The notes: generated by a model from the letters alone, not told the origin. A DNA stretch of 47,563 bases from Altererythrobacter sp. (GCA_023260985.1 JALRKY010000028.1:1-47563), one strand, 5' to 3'; counted from the first letter of the stretch, positions 7,151-16,232 are shown. Numbers and translations: made by a program.

Positions 7151-7867
7151 ATGTTCAAAATGCTCGGAAGGCTGGCCCCAAGGCTGCGCCGCGACCTTCG
7201 CGGCAACGTGCTGATCGTGACCGCGATCGGCGCGGCACCGACCGTAGGCGCGGCAGGGCTTGGCGTCGACACGATCCAGTGGTTCTTGGCCAAGCGGCAA
7301 TTGCAACAGGCAGCTGGCTCGGGCGCGCTGGCTGGGGCGATGAGCCATTATCGCGGGTTCACGATCGCCGATCCGGTTAGCAACACGATCGATCGCAATT
7401 TCCCCTATGTGGTGACGCTTGAACGCGTTGTCAGCCCGCCTGCAGTAGGCGCCTATGCGGGCGACCCGCGCGCAGTCGAAGTGCTGATCAGCGTCAATCG
7501 AAAGCTGCCCTTCTCCGGTATTTTCATGGAGAATACACCCGTGATCCGCACTCGGGCGGTCGCCACTGCAATGGCGGTTGGCGAGCCTTGCGTGATCGCG
7601 ACCGCGACAGACGGCATCGGTATCGATGTGTTCGGTAATGCCGACGTCAATCTCGACTGTCCCGTTGCATCGAATTCGCCTCAAGACGTGTCGGTCGACG
7701 TCAGCGGCACCGGCTATCTCGACACCAACCTCATCATAAGCGTGGGCGGGATCGACTGGGCTGCAGCGCGCATCAGCTATCGGCTCGAGCCGTTTATCCC
7801 GTTCATCCCGATACCGCCGATCAAGATCCATGAAACTAGCGTCGCCTATATTCCCGCTGGCGTCTGA
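7151..7867 (+). CDS. TadG/TadE-like pilus assembly-type membrane protein, short
   Basis: The N-terminus follows the Tad-associated pattern: a basic stretch and RGNVLIVTAIG, then a hydrophobic helix (about 20-42) leading to VDTIQWFLAKRQLQQAAGS and ALAGA. This is the anchor found in TadG-like proteins. The remaining part is an exported domain with the pair EPCVIATATDGIGIDVFGNADV typical of this group. Only 238 residues are present, and no von Willebrand domain or other tad genes are nearby. It may be an orphan minor pilin-like protein. GGGGACAGG precedes the ATG. Confidence 0.65.
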   Translation: MFKMLGRLAPRLRRDLRGNVLIVTAIGAAPTVGAAGLGVDTIQWFLAKRQLQQAAGSGALAGAMSHYRGFTIADPVSNTIDRNFPYVVTLERVVSPPAVGAYAGDPRAVEVLISVNRKLPFSGIFMENTPVIRTRAVATAMAVGEPCVIATATDGIGIDVFGNADVNLDCPVASNSPQDVSVDVSGTGYLDTNLIISVGGIDWAAARISYRLEPFIPFIPIPPIKIHETSVAYIPAGV

Positions 7868-7900
7868 GCCTGACGAACCGAGTGGCCTCTGCCGAAAGGG

Positions 7901-9106
7901 CTAGAAACCTGCCGATTTGAGCGCCTGATCGAGATCCTCGATCAGATCTTGTGGGTCCTCCAGGCCAATATTGATCCGTAGCAGGCCTTCGGCCACGCCC
8001 ATTTCCGCGCGCGCCTCCCCGCTCATCGCTGCATGGGTGGTGGACGCCGGGTGGCACATCAGGCTCCGAGAATCGCCGATATTGTTCGAGATATCGACCA
8101 GTTCCATCGCGTCGAGGATTGCAAAGGCCTTGGCACGACTGCCCACATCGAAAGCGAAGATCGAGCCGGTCGCATCCATCTGCTTGAGCGCCAATTCATG
8201 GCGCGGATGGCTCGGCAGGCCGGGATGAAGGATGCGGGGAACGCGCGGCTCGATGAAGCGACCGAGTTCGAGCGCGTTTTCGCTCTGCTTATGCGCCCGC
8301 AAACTCAGCGTTTCGAGCCCCTTGTGCACTACCCAGGCGTTGAAGGGCGAGATATTCGGGCCAGTATTGCGCTGGAATGGCAGCAGCACATCGTTGATGA
8401 ACTCCGAGCTGCCGCAAACGGCGCCGGCGAGCACCCTGCCCTGCCCGTCCATCAGCTTGGTGGCGGAATAAGCCACAACTTCTGCGCCGAATTCGAGCGG
8501 GCGCTGAAGCGCGCTGGTGGCGAAAGCGTTGTCGACAACCGTGACGATGCCATGCGCGCGGGCGAGGCCGCAAACGAAAGCAAGATCGACCACGTCGAGC
8601 GTGGGGTTGGCGGGCGTTTCGAAGAAGAAGACCTTCGTGTTCGGGCGGATCGCGGCTTCCCACGCGGCATTGTCGGTGCTGTCGATCACGCTCACTTCGA
8701 TGCCAAAACGCGGGCAAAGGTGGTCGAGCAGCCAGCGGCACGAACCGAAGGCAGCGCGCGCGCCGACAACGTGGTCACCGGCGGAAAGCTGGCACAGCAG
8801 CGCCGCGGTCATCGCCGCCATGCCGCTCGCTTGCGCGCGGCAAGCCTCTGCCCCCTCCAGCAGCGCAATGCGTTCTTCGAGCATGGCGACGGTGGGATTC
8901 TGCAGGCGCGAATAGGTCATCCCTTCGGCCTCGCCCGCGAAACGGTCTGCCACCGTCCGCGCATCGTCATAGGTATAGCCAGAGCTGAGGAACAGCGCCT
9001 CGCTCGTTTCGCCATGCTCGCTGCGCCAGGTGCCGCCGCGCACTGCTCGGGTGGCGGGGCGCCATTTGCGGGTCACGGCCCGATCCATGCCAGTGGTTTT
9101 CTTCAT
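7901..9106 (-). CDS. metZ: O-succinylhomoserine sulfhydrylase
   Basis: This is a PLP-dependent Cys/Met metabolism enzyme that makes homocysteine directly from O-succinylhomoserine and sulfide in methionine synthesis. The fold-type I signature is present: YSRLQNPTVAMLEERIA, FFFETPANPTLDVVD, and the PLP lysine in AYSATKLMDGQGR. The C-terminus holds SLGLED-like IGLEDPQDLIEDL. The start MKKTTGMDRAVTRKW at 9106 matches the family; an upstream ATG at 9136 has no better ribosome-binding site. The product is 401 residues. No SAM riboswitch is visible upstream; an intrinsic terminator sits there instead. Confidence 0.93.
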   Translation of the reverse strand: MKKTTGMDRAVTRKWRPATRAVRGGTWRSEHGETSEALFLSSGYTYDDARTVADRFAGEAEGMTYSRLQNPTVAMLEERIALLEGAEACRAQASGMAAMTAALLCQLSAGDHVVGARAAFGSCRWLLDHLCPRFGIEVSVIDSTDNAAWEAAIRPNTKVFFFETPANPTLDVVDLAFVCGLARAHGIVTVVDNAFATSALQRPLEFGAEVVAYSATKLMDGQGRVLAGAVCGSSEFINDVLLPFQRNTGPNISPFNAWVVHKGLETLSLRAHKQSENALELGRFIEPRVPRILHPGLPSHPRHELALKQMDATGSIFAFDVGSRAKAFAILDAMELVDISNNIGDSRSLMCHPASTTHAAMSGEARAEMGVAEGLLRINIGLEDPQDLIEDLDQALKSAGF

Positions 9107-9147
9107 GACAGGCGGGTTAGTCGCCGCGGCTGCCATCGCGCAATAAA

Positions 9148-9176
9148 AAAGCGGGGCACACAGGCCCCGCTTTCTA
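9148..9176 (-). terminator. Intrinsic terminator of the small exported protein gene
   Basis: On the minus strand AAAGCGGGGC-CTGTG-TGCCCCGCTTT forms a strong hairpin followed by TTTTTTATT. It lies between the small gene (stop at 9199) and metZ and separates their transcripts. Confidence 0.85.
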
Positions 9177-9198
9177 ATTCTCCTATGCGACTGAAAGC

Positions 9199-9405
9199 TC
9201 AGGTGCTGACCGGCTCGTCATCACCGTCGAGCAGGATGATGCCCAGGGTAATACCGGCGATGGCACCTAGAACTCCCAGAAGCGTCCCTCCACCAAGCTC
9301 CTGCTCGTCCGAAACCGGAGCGCGCTCCGAAACCTGCGCTTGCAAGGCAATCGGGGCAGCCATCAATGCGGCCGCGCTTGCAGCAAGACCAATCTTCTTC
9401 GCCAT
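9199..9405 (-). CDS. Small hypothetical membrane or exported protein
   Basis: The 68-residue protein has a Sec-type signal (MAKKIGLAASAAALMAAPIA, cleavage near LQA). A polar stretch (SERAPVSDEQELGGG) follows, then a hydrophobic segment (LLGVLGAIAGITLGIILL) and an acidic tail DGDDEPVST. The ATG at 9405 has AAGGAC upstream and is preferred over a longer frame starting at 9447. Function is unknown. Small proteins of this shape are common in Erythrobacteraceae. It has its own terminator at 9148-9176. Confidence 0.7.
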   Translation of the reverse strand: MAKKIGLAASAAALMAAPIALQAQVSERAPVSDEQELGGGTLLGVLGAIAGITLGIILLDGDDEPVST

Positions 9406-9648
9406 AAAACGCGTCCTTCTGAATTCTGACGGAGAATTTCCCGTCAATTTGATTCTGCAATTCGAATTATTGCCACCTCTATTCCTTAATCATGTCAGTC
9501 CCGACTATGGAAGCAAAAGCAAAAGCATAGACTAGTACACTTTAGACCTTTTCTATGCGCCAAGCCAGTGGCTCGTTGGAGCTTGCATGAAGGGCAGGCC
9601 GCAGCCCCTCCTTGCAGGCACCGAAGCAAGGGGGTAATCGCTGGATCG

Positions 9649-10923
9649 ATGAGCCAGGCCCCTGCACAGCCCCGCGACCCGCTTGGCCTGACCATGCTCG
9701 TCGCCGTGGCTTTCGCCGCGCTCTGCTCGATCCGGCTGACGGTGCTGACCGCCCCCTATTTCGACGAGGTGCATTACCTCCCCGCCGCGCGCGAGATGCT
9801 GGCTGGCGGCGAGTATACCAACCGCGAGCATCCGCTGCTGGGCAAGACGATCCTCGCCGCCGGAATCGCGCTGTTCGGCGATGCGCCGTTCGGCTGGCGC
9901 CTATTCCCGCTGTTGGCAGGCGTGCTGGCGCTGGTCGCGAGCATGCGCGCCATCTGGCACGCCAGCCATTCGCGCTTTGCCACATTGGCCTTCGGCATCC
10001 TCCTCGCGAGCGGCTTTATGCTGCTGGTGCAAGCGCGGATCGCCATGCTCGACATTTTCATGGCCTGCTTCCTTGCGCTTGCCACGTGGCAATTCACCGC
10101 CGCGATACGCAAGCCCGAACAAGGGCGCGCGCGGCTCGCTGCGACCGGCCTGTTCCTCGGCGCAGCGATGGCGGCCAAATGGAACGCGATCCCGCTTGCG
10201 ATGCTGCCCGGTATCGCCTTCTTCCTCGCGCGGCTTTCAGCAGGCAGGCGCCGCTTCTTCTCCAGCCGCCGCGGTATCCCGGTGCCGGGGGTCTCGCTGG
10301 TTGAGGCCGCGCTCTGGCTCGGTGCGATACCGCTGGCGGCCTATGCGCTCAGCTTCTGGCCCGCGCTGTTCCTGCAGGATAACCCGCTAGCCAGCGGAGG
10401 ACTTGTCGCTTTTCACCGCGAAATGCTGGGACTGCAGACACAAGTGCTCGCGCCGCACAGCTACCAGTCGAACTGGCCCGACTGGGTGCTCAACGCGCGC
10501 GCGATCTGGTACTATTACGAGGCCGTCGACGGGGTACAGCGAGGCGTACTCCTGCTCGGCAATCCGCTCACCATGCTCCTGGGAATTCCTGCTCTTTTCT
10601 GGTGTCTTGCCAGCGGTATTTCAGAACGAAACTGGGCTCGGATCGGAATGGTGACGGGCTATCTTTCCAGCCTCGGCCTGTGGTTCGTCGCCGAGAAATC
10701 GATGCAGTTCTATTACCATTATTTCGTGCCGCATTTCTTCCTGCTGGGGGTACTCGCGCTGGCGCTCGACGCGCTATGGCAAGCTGGGTACCGGCGACTG
10801 CCGCTATCGGTGTTGGGCGGCAGCCTCGCCCTGTTCGCCTGGTTCTATCCGGTCCTCACTTCTGCCGCGCTTACCGAACCGATGAGCTTCCTTGACTATG
10901 CTTGGCTCAATGGCTGGCGTTAA
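9649..10923 (+). CDS. Protein O-mannosyltransferase-like glycosyltransferase (GT39)
   Basis: This is a multi-pass membrane glycosyltransferase of the dolichyl-phosphate-mannose protein mannosyltransferase family, which transfers mannose from polyprenyl-phosphate-mannose to exported proteins. The acidic motif of the first periplasmic loop is present in APYFDEVHYLPAAREML, followed by NREHPLLGK, as in PMT enzymes. About ten hydrophobic segments are evident over 424 residues. The ATG at 9649 has a GGGGG stretch about 14 bases upstream. It is convergent with the DPM synthase-like gene, and their stop codons overlap. Confidence 0.85.
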   Translation: MSQAPAQPRDPLGLTMLVAVAFAALCSIRLTVLTAPYFDEVHYLPAAREMLAGGEYTNREHPLLGKTILAAGIALFGDAPFGWRLFPLLAGVLALVASMRAIWHASHSRFATLAFGILLASGFMLLVQARIAMLDIFMACFLALATWQFTAAIRKPEQGRARLAATGLFLGAAMAAKWNAIPLAMLPGIAFFLARLSAGRRRFFSSRRGIPVPGVSLVEAALWLGAIPLAAYALSFWPALFLQDNPLASGGLVAFHREMLGLQTQVLAPHSYQSNWPDWVLNARAIWYYYEAVDGVQRGVLLLGNPLTMLLGIPALFWCLASGISERNWARIGMVTGYLSSLGLWFVAEKSMQFYYHYFVPHFFLLGVLALALDALWQAGYRRLPLSVLGGSLALFAWFYPVLTSAALTEPMSFLDYAWLNGWR

Positions 10924-12023
10924 TACCGGCCCCAGACGAAGCGGCTCGATAGGGCATAGTTCCAGACTGAACCGACGAGAATACCCGCCAGCGCCGCGAG
11001 GAACCACACCAGCCCCTGCATCTCGAGCAATGTCGCCACCGCCACATTGGCAAACCCGCCAACCGCGCTTGTCAGGCAGAAACCGACCCATCCCCTGAAA
11101 AGGTCTGGTCCACCCTTCAGCCGCTGGTCGCGATATGTCAGCCAGTTGTTGAGGAAGAAGTTGAAGCTCATCACGCTCAGCACGGCGATTGCCTGCCCAA
11201 CGGCAAAACCCTTGCCGAAGGCGAACAGCAAAAGGCTCAGGACTGCCATGTGCACCACTACGCCCAAGGCTCCGACAGTGCCGAACAGCGCGAAGCGCGT
11301 GGGGATCACCTTGCCCAGTAGCCTGTCATAGATTCCCGCGAGGAAATCGAAGGCAATTGCGCGATCGAGCTTGCTTTTGCCTTCGCGCCGCGCAGCAAAG
11401 TGGAGAGGGACCTCGCGCACCTTCAGCGGGCGATCCGAACTGGCCAACAGGTCGAGCAATATCTTAAAGCCGATGCCCGACAGGCGCGGCACCAGAGAAC
11501 GCGCCAGCGCGCTCGAAAGCAGGAAATATCCGCTCATCGGGTCGCTCAGTTCGACGCGGGTCAGCTTGCGGGCAAGCGCATTGGCTGCACCCGACAGCTT
11601 CTCGCGCTCGGGATTGGCCCAATTGGCGGTGCTCGCGCCTTGCGTGAAACGCGATGCCACCGCGACATCGGCTTCGGCCGCACGTACGGACGCCAGCATC
11701 TGCGGCAACAGCGCCGGGTCGTGCTGGTGGTCGGCATCCATCACCGCGACATAAGGCGCGGCAGTCGCACAAAATCCCTCGATAGCGGCGCTGGCGAGCC
11801 CTTTGCGCCCGATCCGCTGGATCACGCGAACGCGCAGGTCTTCGCGCGCGAGCGCACGCGCCTCGTCAGCCGTGCCATCGGCGGAATTGTCATCTACGAT
11901 GAGGACTTCCCATCCGGTGTCGTCCAGAGCGGCGGAAACGCGGTCGATCAGCGGAGCAAGATTGCCCCGCTCGTTCAGAGTGGGCAGGATGATCGCGAGT
12001 TCGAGATGCCCCGCGCGCGACAC
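10920..12023 (-). CDS. Polyprenyl-phosphate mannosyltransferase fused to GtrA domain
   Basis: Residues about 8-240 are a GT2 family domain of the Dpm1/DPMS type ([44 protein letters not shown]). They make polyprenyl-phosphate-mannose from GDP-mannose. Residues about 245-367 form a GtrA-like four-helix membrane domain ([33 protein letters not shown]) that probably anchors the enzyme or flips its product. The GTG start at 12023, one base after the leuB stop, is chosen because no ATG precedes the conserved domain. The natural partner is the convergent GT39 gene. Confidence 0.88.
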   Translation of the reverse strand: MSRAGHLELAIILPTLNERGNLAPLIDRVSAALDDTGWEVLIVDDNSADGTADEARALAREDLRVRVIQRIGRKGLASAAIEGFCATAAPYVAVMDADHQHDPALLPQMLASVRAAEADVAVASRFTQGASTANWANPEREKLSGAANALARKLTRVELSDPMSGYFLLSSALARSLVPRLSGIGFKILLDLLASSDRPLKVREVPLHFAARREGKSKLDRAIAFDFLAGIYDRLLGKVIPTRFALFGTVGALGVVVHMAVLSLLLFAFGKGFAVGQAIAVLSVMSFNFFLNNWLTYRDQRLKGGPDLFRGWVGFCLTSAVGGFANVAVATLLEMQGLVWFLAALAGILVGSVWNYALSSRFVWGRY

Positions 12024-12024
12024 G

Positions 12025-13083
12025 TCAAAGCCGCTCGCAGACGGCCTCGCCGATCGCCGCGCAGCCGAGCGTGCCGCCCAAATCCACGCCGCGCACACCG
12101 TCCTTCAGCGCGCTGGCGACAGCATTCTCGATCCGGGCAGCTTCGGCTTCGAGCCCGAAGCTGTGGCGCAGCATCATCGCAGCCGAGAGGATCGTCGCCA
12201 TTGGATTGGCCTTGCCCTGCCCGGCAATATCGGGCGCGCTGCCGTGGATCGGCTCGTAGAGCCCGAACGTCCCGTAAGCAGTTTGCCGCTCGCCCAATGA
12301 GGCGCTGGCAAGCAGCCCGATCGAGCCGACGCACATGCTGGCCTGGTCCGACAATATGTCGCCGAAGAGATTGCTGGTAAGCACCACGTCGAAAGCACCG
12401 GGTGCCTTCACCAGCTGCATCGCGGCATTGTCGACATACATGTGCTCGAGCGCGACATCGAGATATTCGACAGCGACTTCCTCGACCACTTCGCGCCAAA
12501 GACGGCTGGTTTCGAGCACATTGGCCTTGTCCACGCTGGTGACGCGATTGCCGCGCGTCTGCGCGGTGCGGAAAGCTACGTGCGCGATCCGGCGCACTTC
12601 GTCCTCGGCATAGGCCATGCGGTCCCAGCCCTCGCGCCGCCCGTCGAGCAGTACATGGCGCGCTTTTTCGCCGAAATAGATGTCACCGGTCAGCTCACGC
12701 ACGATCACCAGATCGATCTCGCGCGCGATCTCGGGGCGCAGCGCGCTCAGTTCCTCGAGCCCGTCGAAGCCTTTCGCCGGGCGCAGATTGGCAAACAGGT
12801 CCAGTTCCTTGCGCAACCCCAGCACCGCTTGTTCGGGGCGCAAATGCCGATCCAGATTGTCGCAAGCGGGGTCGCCGACCGCGCCGAAGAGCACCGCATC
12901 TGCTTCGCGCGCCATCGCTAGGGTTTCGGGCGGCAGCGGGTGGCCGTGGTTGCGGTATCCCGCCGCGCCGACATCGCCTTCAAGCAGCTTCAGCCCCGGC
13001 AATTGCAGCGCATCGAGCACGCGCAGCGCCTCTTGCGTCACTTCGGGGCCGATCCCGTCGCCGGGCAGGACTGCAATCTTCAT
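12025..13083 (-). CDS. leuB: 3-isopropylmalate dehydrogenase
   Basis: LeuB catalyses the NAD-dependent oxidative decarboxylation of 3-isopropylmalate, the third step of leucine synthesis. The 352-residue protein starts [20 protein letters not shown] and carries [11 protein letters not shown], the loop [19 protein letters not shown], and [20 protein letters not shown]. These are the full substrate and cofactor signatures. It lies 10 bases downstream of recO and one base upstream of the DPMS-GtrA gene, in a tight leftward operon. Confidence 0.97.
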   Translation of the reverse strand: MKIAVLPGDGIGPEVTQEALRVLDALQLPGLKLLEGDVGAAGYRNHGHPLPPETLAMAREADAVLFGAVGDPACDNLDRHLRPEQAVLGLRKELDLFANLRPAKGFDGLEELSALRPEIAREIDLVIVRELTGDIYFGEKARHVLLDGRREGWDRMAYAEDEVRRIAHVAFRTAQTRGNRVTSVDKANVLETSRLWREVVEEVAVEYLDVALEHMYVDNAAMQLVKAPGAFDVVLTSNLFGDILSDQASMCVGSIGLLASASLGERQTAYGTFGLYEPIHGSAPDIAGQGKANPMATILSAAMMLRHSFGLEAEAARIENAVASALKDGVRGVDLGGTLGCAAIGEAVCERL

Positions 13084-13093
13084 CGGGGCGCCT

Positions 13094-13696
13094 TCATGTC
13101 AGCATCCGCGCGAACCGTTCGCGCAGCAGGTGCCGAGCCGCCATAACATCGCCGCGCCGGTCGGCAAGCAGGTAGCGCGCAAGAGGTCCTTCCAGCCGGT
13201 CAAACGCAGCTAACAACCCGGCGAGTTCGTCTCCCGGCTCGGGACGTTCGCCGCCATAGCCCAGCTCGCGCAAGAGCAAGGTCTCATAGGCGATCATCGC
13301 TGGCAGCCAGCCGCGCGCCGAAGGGGCCTGGCACACCGCCGAAAGCAAGGCGTCGAGCGCCGAGAATAGCGAGGGGTATGGGTTGCGCTCGGGCAGCGCC
13401 GTGGCTGTGAGCGCGCAGGCCCAGCCGATTGCCGCCGCCGGAAGCGGCTCGGTCAGCCACGGCCCGCGGCTTTCAGTGAGTTCGAGCTTGGCGAAGGGAA
13501 GCTGGCTGTCCGACTTGCTACGCAGCTCGGCCTCGATGCGGTTTCCGGGGATCATCACCGGCCGCAGCTGCCGCCCGCGCCCGCCCGCGATATAGGCCGC
13601 AACCACTCCGAATTCCTCGGTCAGAAGCCGCGCAATCGCAGCGGTTTCGCCATGGTGGCGCGAGGCGATAAGGATGGCGGGCGCGCGCAGGTTCAT
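13094..13696 (-). CDS. recO: DNA repair protein RecO
   Basis: RecO mediates loading of RecA at gaps in the RecFOR pathway. The N-terminal OB-fold is visible ([48 protein letters not shown]), followed by an all-helical domain. At 200 residues it is shorter than the usual 230-250, and it lacks the C-terminal zinc cysteines. This is usual in sphingomonads as far as I recall. It is 12 bases downstream of ubiK. Confidence 0.9.
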   Translation of the reverse strand: MNLRAPAILIASRHHGETAAIARLLTEEFGVVAAYIAGGRGRQLRPVMIPGNRIEAELRSKSDSQLPFAKLELTESRGPWLTEPLPAAAIGWACALTATALPERNPYPSLFSALDALLSAVCQAPSARGWLPAMIAYETLLLRELGYGGERPEPGDELAGLLAAFDRLEGPLARYLLADRRGDVMAARHLLRERFARMLT

Positions 13697-13708
13697 TGCG
13701 CGGCCGGA

Positions 13709-13960
13709 TTACTTGCCCGCGAGCTTGGCTTCCAGCGCTTCGATTCGCGCCTTGAGCGCTTCGTTCTCCTCTCGGGCCTTTTGCGCCATCAGCTTGACGG
13801 TGTCGAATTCCTCACGCGAGACGAAGTCCATGCCGCCGAACGCTTCTTTCAGCCGCTCGCGCGCACTTTCGCGCGCTTCGCGCGTCATCCCGGCGAATGT
13901 GCCCGCTGCACTGTTCGCAAGCTTCACGAAATCGGCGATCATGGGGTTCTGGCTCTGCAT
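13709..13960 (-). CDS. ubiK: Ubiquinone biosynthesis accessory factor UbiK family protein
   Basis: This small coiled-coil protein of the BMFP/YqiC family supports ubiquinone synthesis in other Proteobacteria. The 83-residue product starts MQSQNPMIADFVKLANSAAG and contains REARESARERLKEAF. It ends in a coiled coil (REENEALKARIEALEAKLAG). This is the classic family layout. The ATG at 13960 matches the family start. It heads the leftward ubiK-recO-leuB-DPMS run. Confidence 0.85.
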   Translation of the reverse strand: MQSQNPMIADFVKLANSAAGTFAGMTREARESARERLKEAFGGMDFVSREEFDTVKLMAQKAREENEALKARIEALEAKLAGK

Positions 13961-14081
13961 GGCCGCTATCTGGCCCCGAAACCCCGCGATGACAAGCGGA
14001 GAATCGGTCACCGATAGGCGACCGCAAGCGCGACCGCGCGCCCGCAGCGCCGCGAGCTTGGCTCGCTAGGCGCGAGGAAAT

Positions 14082-14103
14082 CGCACACCCGGATGGGTGT
14101 GCG
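14082..14103. terminator. Perfect 9-bp hairpin downstream of tspO
   Basis: CGCACACCC-GGAT-GGGTGTGCG is a perfect hairpin 12 bases 3' of the tspO stop. On the minus strand it is followed by ATTTCC, a weak T-tract, so it may end tspO transcription. Confidence 0.5.
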
Positions 14104-14114
14104 GAGAACGAAAG

Positions 14115-14663
14115 CTAAAGCTGGTAGCGTTGCGTCGAAGCCGAGGGCACATCCTGCCCGCCATCGGGATTGAGCCGCTGGAACTCGTAATTGAGCACAG
14201 TCGCGAAACCCACCCAGGCGAGATAAGGCAACAACAGCAGCGCCGCCGAGTGGCGCACGCGCCAGAATGCCGCGATCACCAGCAGCAGGGTGAAATCGAC
14301 CAGCCCTAGCACCATCAGCCCGCCTTCGATGTTCTGGTTGCCGAAGAACACTGGCGTCCATGCGAGATTGCACAGGAAATGCACCACGAACAGCCCGATT
14401 GCGAGGCCGCGCCCGCGTGCGCCCCACGAACTGCACACAAGCGCCAGGGAAAAGCCGATCATCACGTAGAGGATCGCCCACACGATCCCGAAGGTAGCCG
14501 GTGGCGGATAGATCGAAGGCTTTACGAGGCTCTGGAACCACAGCGTATTGGGGCTGCCCGCCTGCCCGGCGATGAAGCCCAGCAGCACCACCAACGGCAC
14601 GGTGAACAGCGCCCAGCGGATCAGGCTGGCGCGCAGCTGGCTGCGTGACGCGATGACGTTCAT
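14115..14663 (-). CDS. tspO: TspO/MBR family protein, tryptophan-rich sensory protein
   Basis: This is a five-helix membrane protein related to the mitochondrial translocator protein. It binds porphyrins and, in photosynthetic alphaproteobacteria, modulates pigment gene expression with oxygen. The 182-residue protein has SLVKPSIYPPPATFGIVWAI and the signature FLCNLAWTPVFFGNQ, plus the closing ALLLLPYLAWVGFATVLNYE. The ATG at 14663 is preceded by GGGGGAAG. It stands alone. Whether it affects bacteriochlorophyll genes here cannot be judged from the window. Confidence 0.93.
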   Translation of the reverse strand: MNVIASRSQLRASLIRWALFTVPLVVLLGFIAGQAGSPNTLWFQSLVKPSIYPPPATFGIVWAILYVMIGFSLALVCSSWGARGRGLAIGLFVVHFLCNLAWTPVFFGNQNIEGGLMVLGLVDFTLLLVIAAFWRVRHSAALLLLPYLAWVGFATVLNYEFQRLNPDGGQDVPSASTQRYQL

Positions 14664-14771
14664 GCTTCCCCCGCGCTGATTCGATGCCAAATCATGGCCG
14701 GGCGATACACGCTAAGCAACCGGCGGTAAAATCTCTGTGCCAGAGCGGGATGGGTTGCATCATGCGTGCGG

Positions 14772-15509
14772 TCAGCCGCGCCGGGCGCAAATCAGGAACT
14801 CGACATTGCCCTGCGGCCCGGTGATCGGGCTCTCGACGATCCCTTCGACTGTCCAGCCCGCGCCTTCGAACCAGCCGCGCACTTCGCCGCACACTCGCTC
14901 ATGAAGCACCGGGTCGCGCACGACCCCGCCCTTGCCCACTTCCTCGCGCCCCACTTCGAACTGCGGTTTGATCAGCGCCACCAGCGTGCAAGAGGTTGCA
15001 GCCAGCTCCAGCGGACGCTCGAGCACTTTGGTGAGGCTGATGAAGCTGGCGTCGCACACCACCCAATTGCACGGCCGATCGATCAGCTCCGGAGTAAGCA
15101 CGCGCGCGCTGGTCTGTTCGAGCACGGTGACGCGCGGATCCTGCCGCAGCTTCCATGCCAGTTGGTTGGTGCCGCTGTCGACCGCGAAGACATGCTCCGC
15201 CCCCCCTTGCAGCAGCACATCGGTGAAGCCGCCGGTGGAGCTGCCGATGTCCATCGACACCGCGCTCGCCGGATCGAGCCCGAAATGCTCGATCGCATGC
15301 GCCAGCTTGATTCCGCCTCGGCTGACCCACGGATGGTCGCGCCCGCGCACATCCAGCGGCGTGTCCGCTCCAACCTGCTGACCAGGCTTGGCGATCTTGG
15401 TCTCGCCGCTGAACACCAGCCCCGCCATCACCAGCGCCTGCGCACGCGCACGGCTTTCGGCGAGCCCGCGCTCGACAAGCAACTGATCAATCCGGCGTTT
15501 TCCGCTCAT
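14772..15509 (-). CDS. tlyA: TlyA family RNA methyltransferase
   Basis: TlyA proteins are 2'-O-methyltransferases acting on 16S and 23S rRNA cytidines; many are annotated as hemolysins. An S4 RNA-binding domain occupies about residues 4-65 (RRIDQLLVERGLAESRARAQ). An FtsJ-like methyltransferase domain follows, with VSMDIGSSTGGFTDVLLQGG as the SAM-binding motif, then CDASFISLTKVL and ALIKPQFEVGRE. The ATG at 15509 fits the family. The product is 245 residues, the normal length. Confidence 0.93.
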   Translation of the reverse strand: MSGKRRIDQLLVERGLAESRARAQALVMAGLVFSGETKIAKPGQQVGADTPLDVRGRDHPWVSRGGIKLAHAIEHFGLDPASAVSMDIGSSTGGFTDVLLQGGAEHVFAVDSGTNQLAWKLRQDPRVTVLEQTSARVLTPELIDRPCNWVVCDASFISLTKVLERPLELAATSCTLVALIKPQFEVGREEVGKGGVVRDPVLHERVCGEVRGWFEGAGWTVEGIVESPITGPQGNVEFLICARRG

Positions 15510-15560
15510 GGTGCAGCCTTGGTCATGGACGCGAAAGGCGTTAGCGCGCATTGTGGCGAC

Positions 15561-16046
15561 ATGAAACCGATCTATTTCCTGATGGCCGCGGCAATCGCGG
15601 CGACGAGTGCCTTGGCGGCGGGCATGGCGAGTGCGCAACAGCCCGCCGATGATGACGCGAACTGGCTCGACGCGCCGCAAACGCCGGGCGACTGGAGCTA
15701 TCGCGCCATTGCCGGCAGCACGCAGGCGACCTTTGCCGCGGGCACCGCGAACGAGTTCACCATGCAATGCCAGTTGCAGCCGCGCGCGATCGTGCTGGCG
15801 CGGCGCGGCCATTCGGATACCGACCTGCTGGTGCGAGTGCGCACCGAAACGCAGGACCGCATCTTGCAGGCGAAGCCCTCGACGGCGGGCGCGCAGCAAG
15901 TGACGGTGCAATTGCCGGTAAGGGATTCGCTGCTCGATGCCATGGCGATCACTAAAGGCCGCTTCGCGATCGAAGTCGAAGGGATGGCGCCGCTCTATAT
16001 CCCGGCCTGGGCCGAAGTAACCCGCGTGATCGAGGATTGTAGGTGA
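15561..16046 (+). CDS. Hypothetical periplasmic protein
   Basis: I do not recognise a named family. The 161-residue protein has a Sec signal peptide (MKPIYFLMAAAIAATSALAA, cleavage near ASA). A compact domain of alternating strands follows (GDWSYRAIAGSTQATF, FTMQCQLQPRAIVLARRG), ending in a predicted disulfide pair between Cys in TMQC and the final EDC. It is divergent from tlyA. Similar small exported proteins are widespread in sphingomonads. Confidence 0.7.
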   Translation: MKPIYFLMAAAIAATSALAAGMASAQQPADDDANWLDAPQTPGDWSYRAIAGSTQATFAAGTANEFTMQCQLQPRAIVLARRGHSDTDLLVRVRTETQDRILQAKPSTAGAQQVTVQLPVRDSLLDAMAITKGRFAIEVEGMAPLYIPAWAEVTRVIEDCR

Positions 16047-16160
16047 AAAAATGGCGCCTCACGGGCGCCACGCAACAGCGAATTATTCTGACGTGGGAAA
16101 ACTTTTTTACAAGCCTTGTTTTCATGATTCGCATGACTCAAATTGCCCCTTGAGGCCAGC
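16046..16160 (-). ncRNA. Candidate minus-strand small RNA with strong terminator
   Basis: On the minus strand TGGCGCC-CGTGA-GGCGCCA is followed directly by TTTTTT, a strong intrinsic terminator (stem at 16052-16070). There is no minus-strand gene upstream of it. The preceding 90 bases are AT-richer than the surroundings. The hairpin could instead serve the plus-strand gene ending at 16046, but on that strand it has no T-tract. A short ncRNA ending at about 16046 is the simplest explanation. Confidence 0.35.
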
Positions 16161-16217
16161 GGCGAACGCGGTCCTCGGCCCCCGGTGAAACGGTGCGGGT
16201 CTTGGCTCAAAAGCGCG

Positions 16218-16231
16218 AAAGGAGGTGATCC
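16218..16231 (+). promoter_or_regulatory. Ribosome-binding site identical to full anti-16S 14-mer
   Basis: AAAGGAGGTGATCC is the exact reverse complement of the last 14 bases of 16S rRNA (GGATCACCTCCTTT). It ends one base before the ATG of an 18-codon ORF. Ordinary ribosome-binding sites in this window match 4-6 bases, so this is exceptional. Confidence 0.85.
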
Positions 16232-16232
16232 G

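Noticed and set aside
9107-9198. A SAM riboswitch upstream of metZ
   Set aside because: The short gap contains only a terminator hairpin of the neighbouring small gene and no SAM-I or SAM-II-like core.
8033-9535. A 500-codon plus-strand frame opposite metZ
   Set aside because: It is a shadow of metZ and crosses a terminator and the small exported protein gene.
16218-16231. A 16S rRNA fragment on the minus strand, because GGATCACCTCCTTT is the 16S 3' end
   Set aside because: Only these 14 bases match; the flanks are unrelated to rRNA and an ATG follows, so it is better read as a ribosome-binding site.
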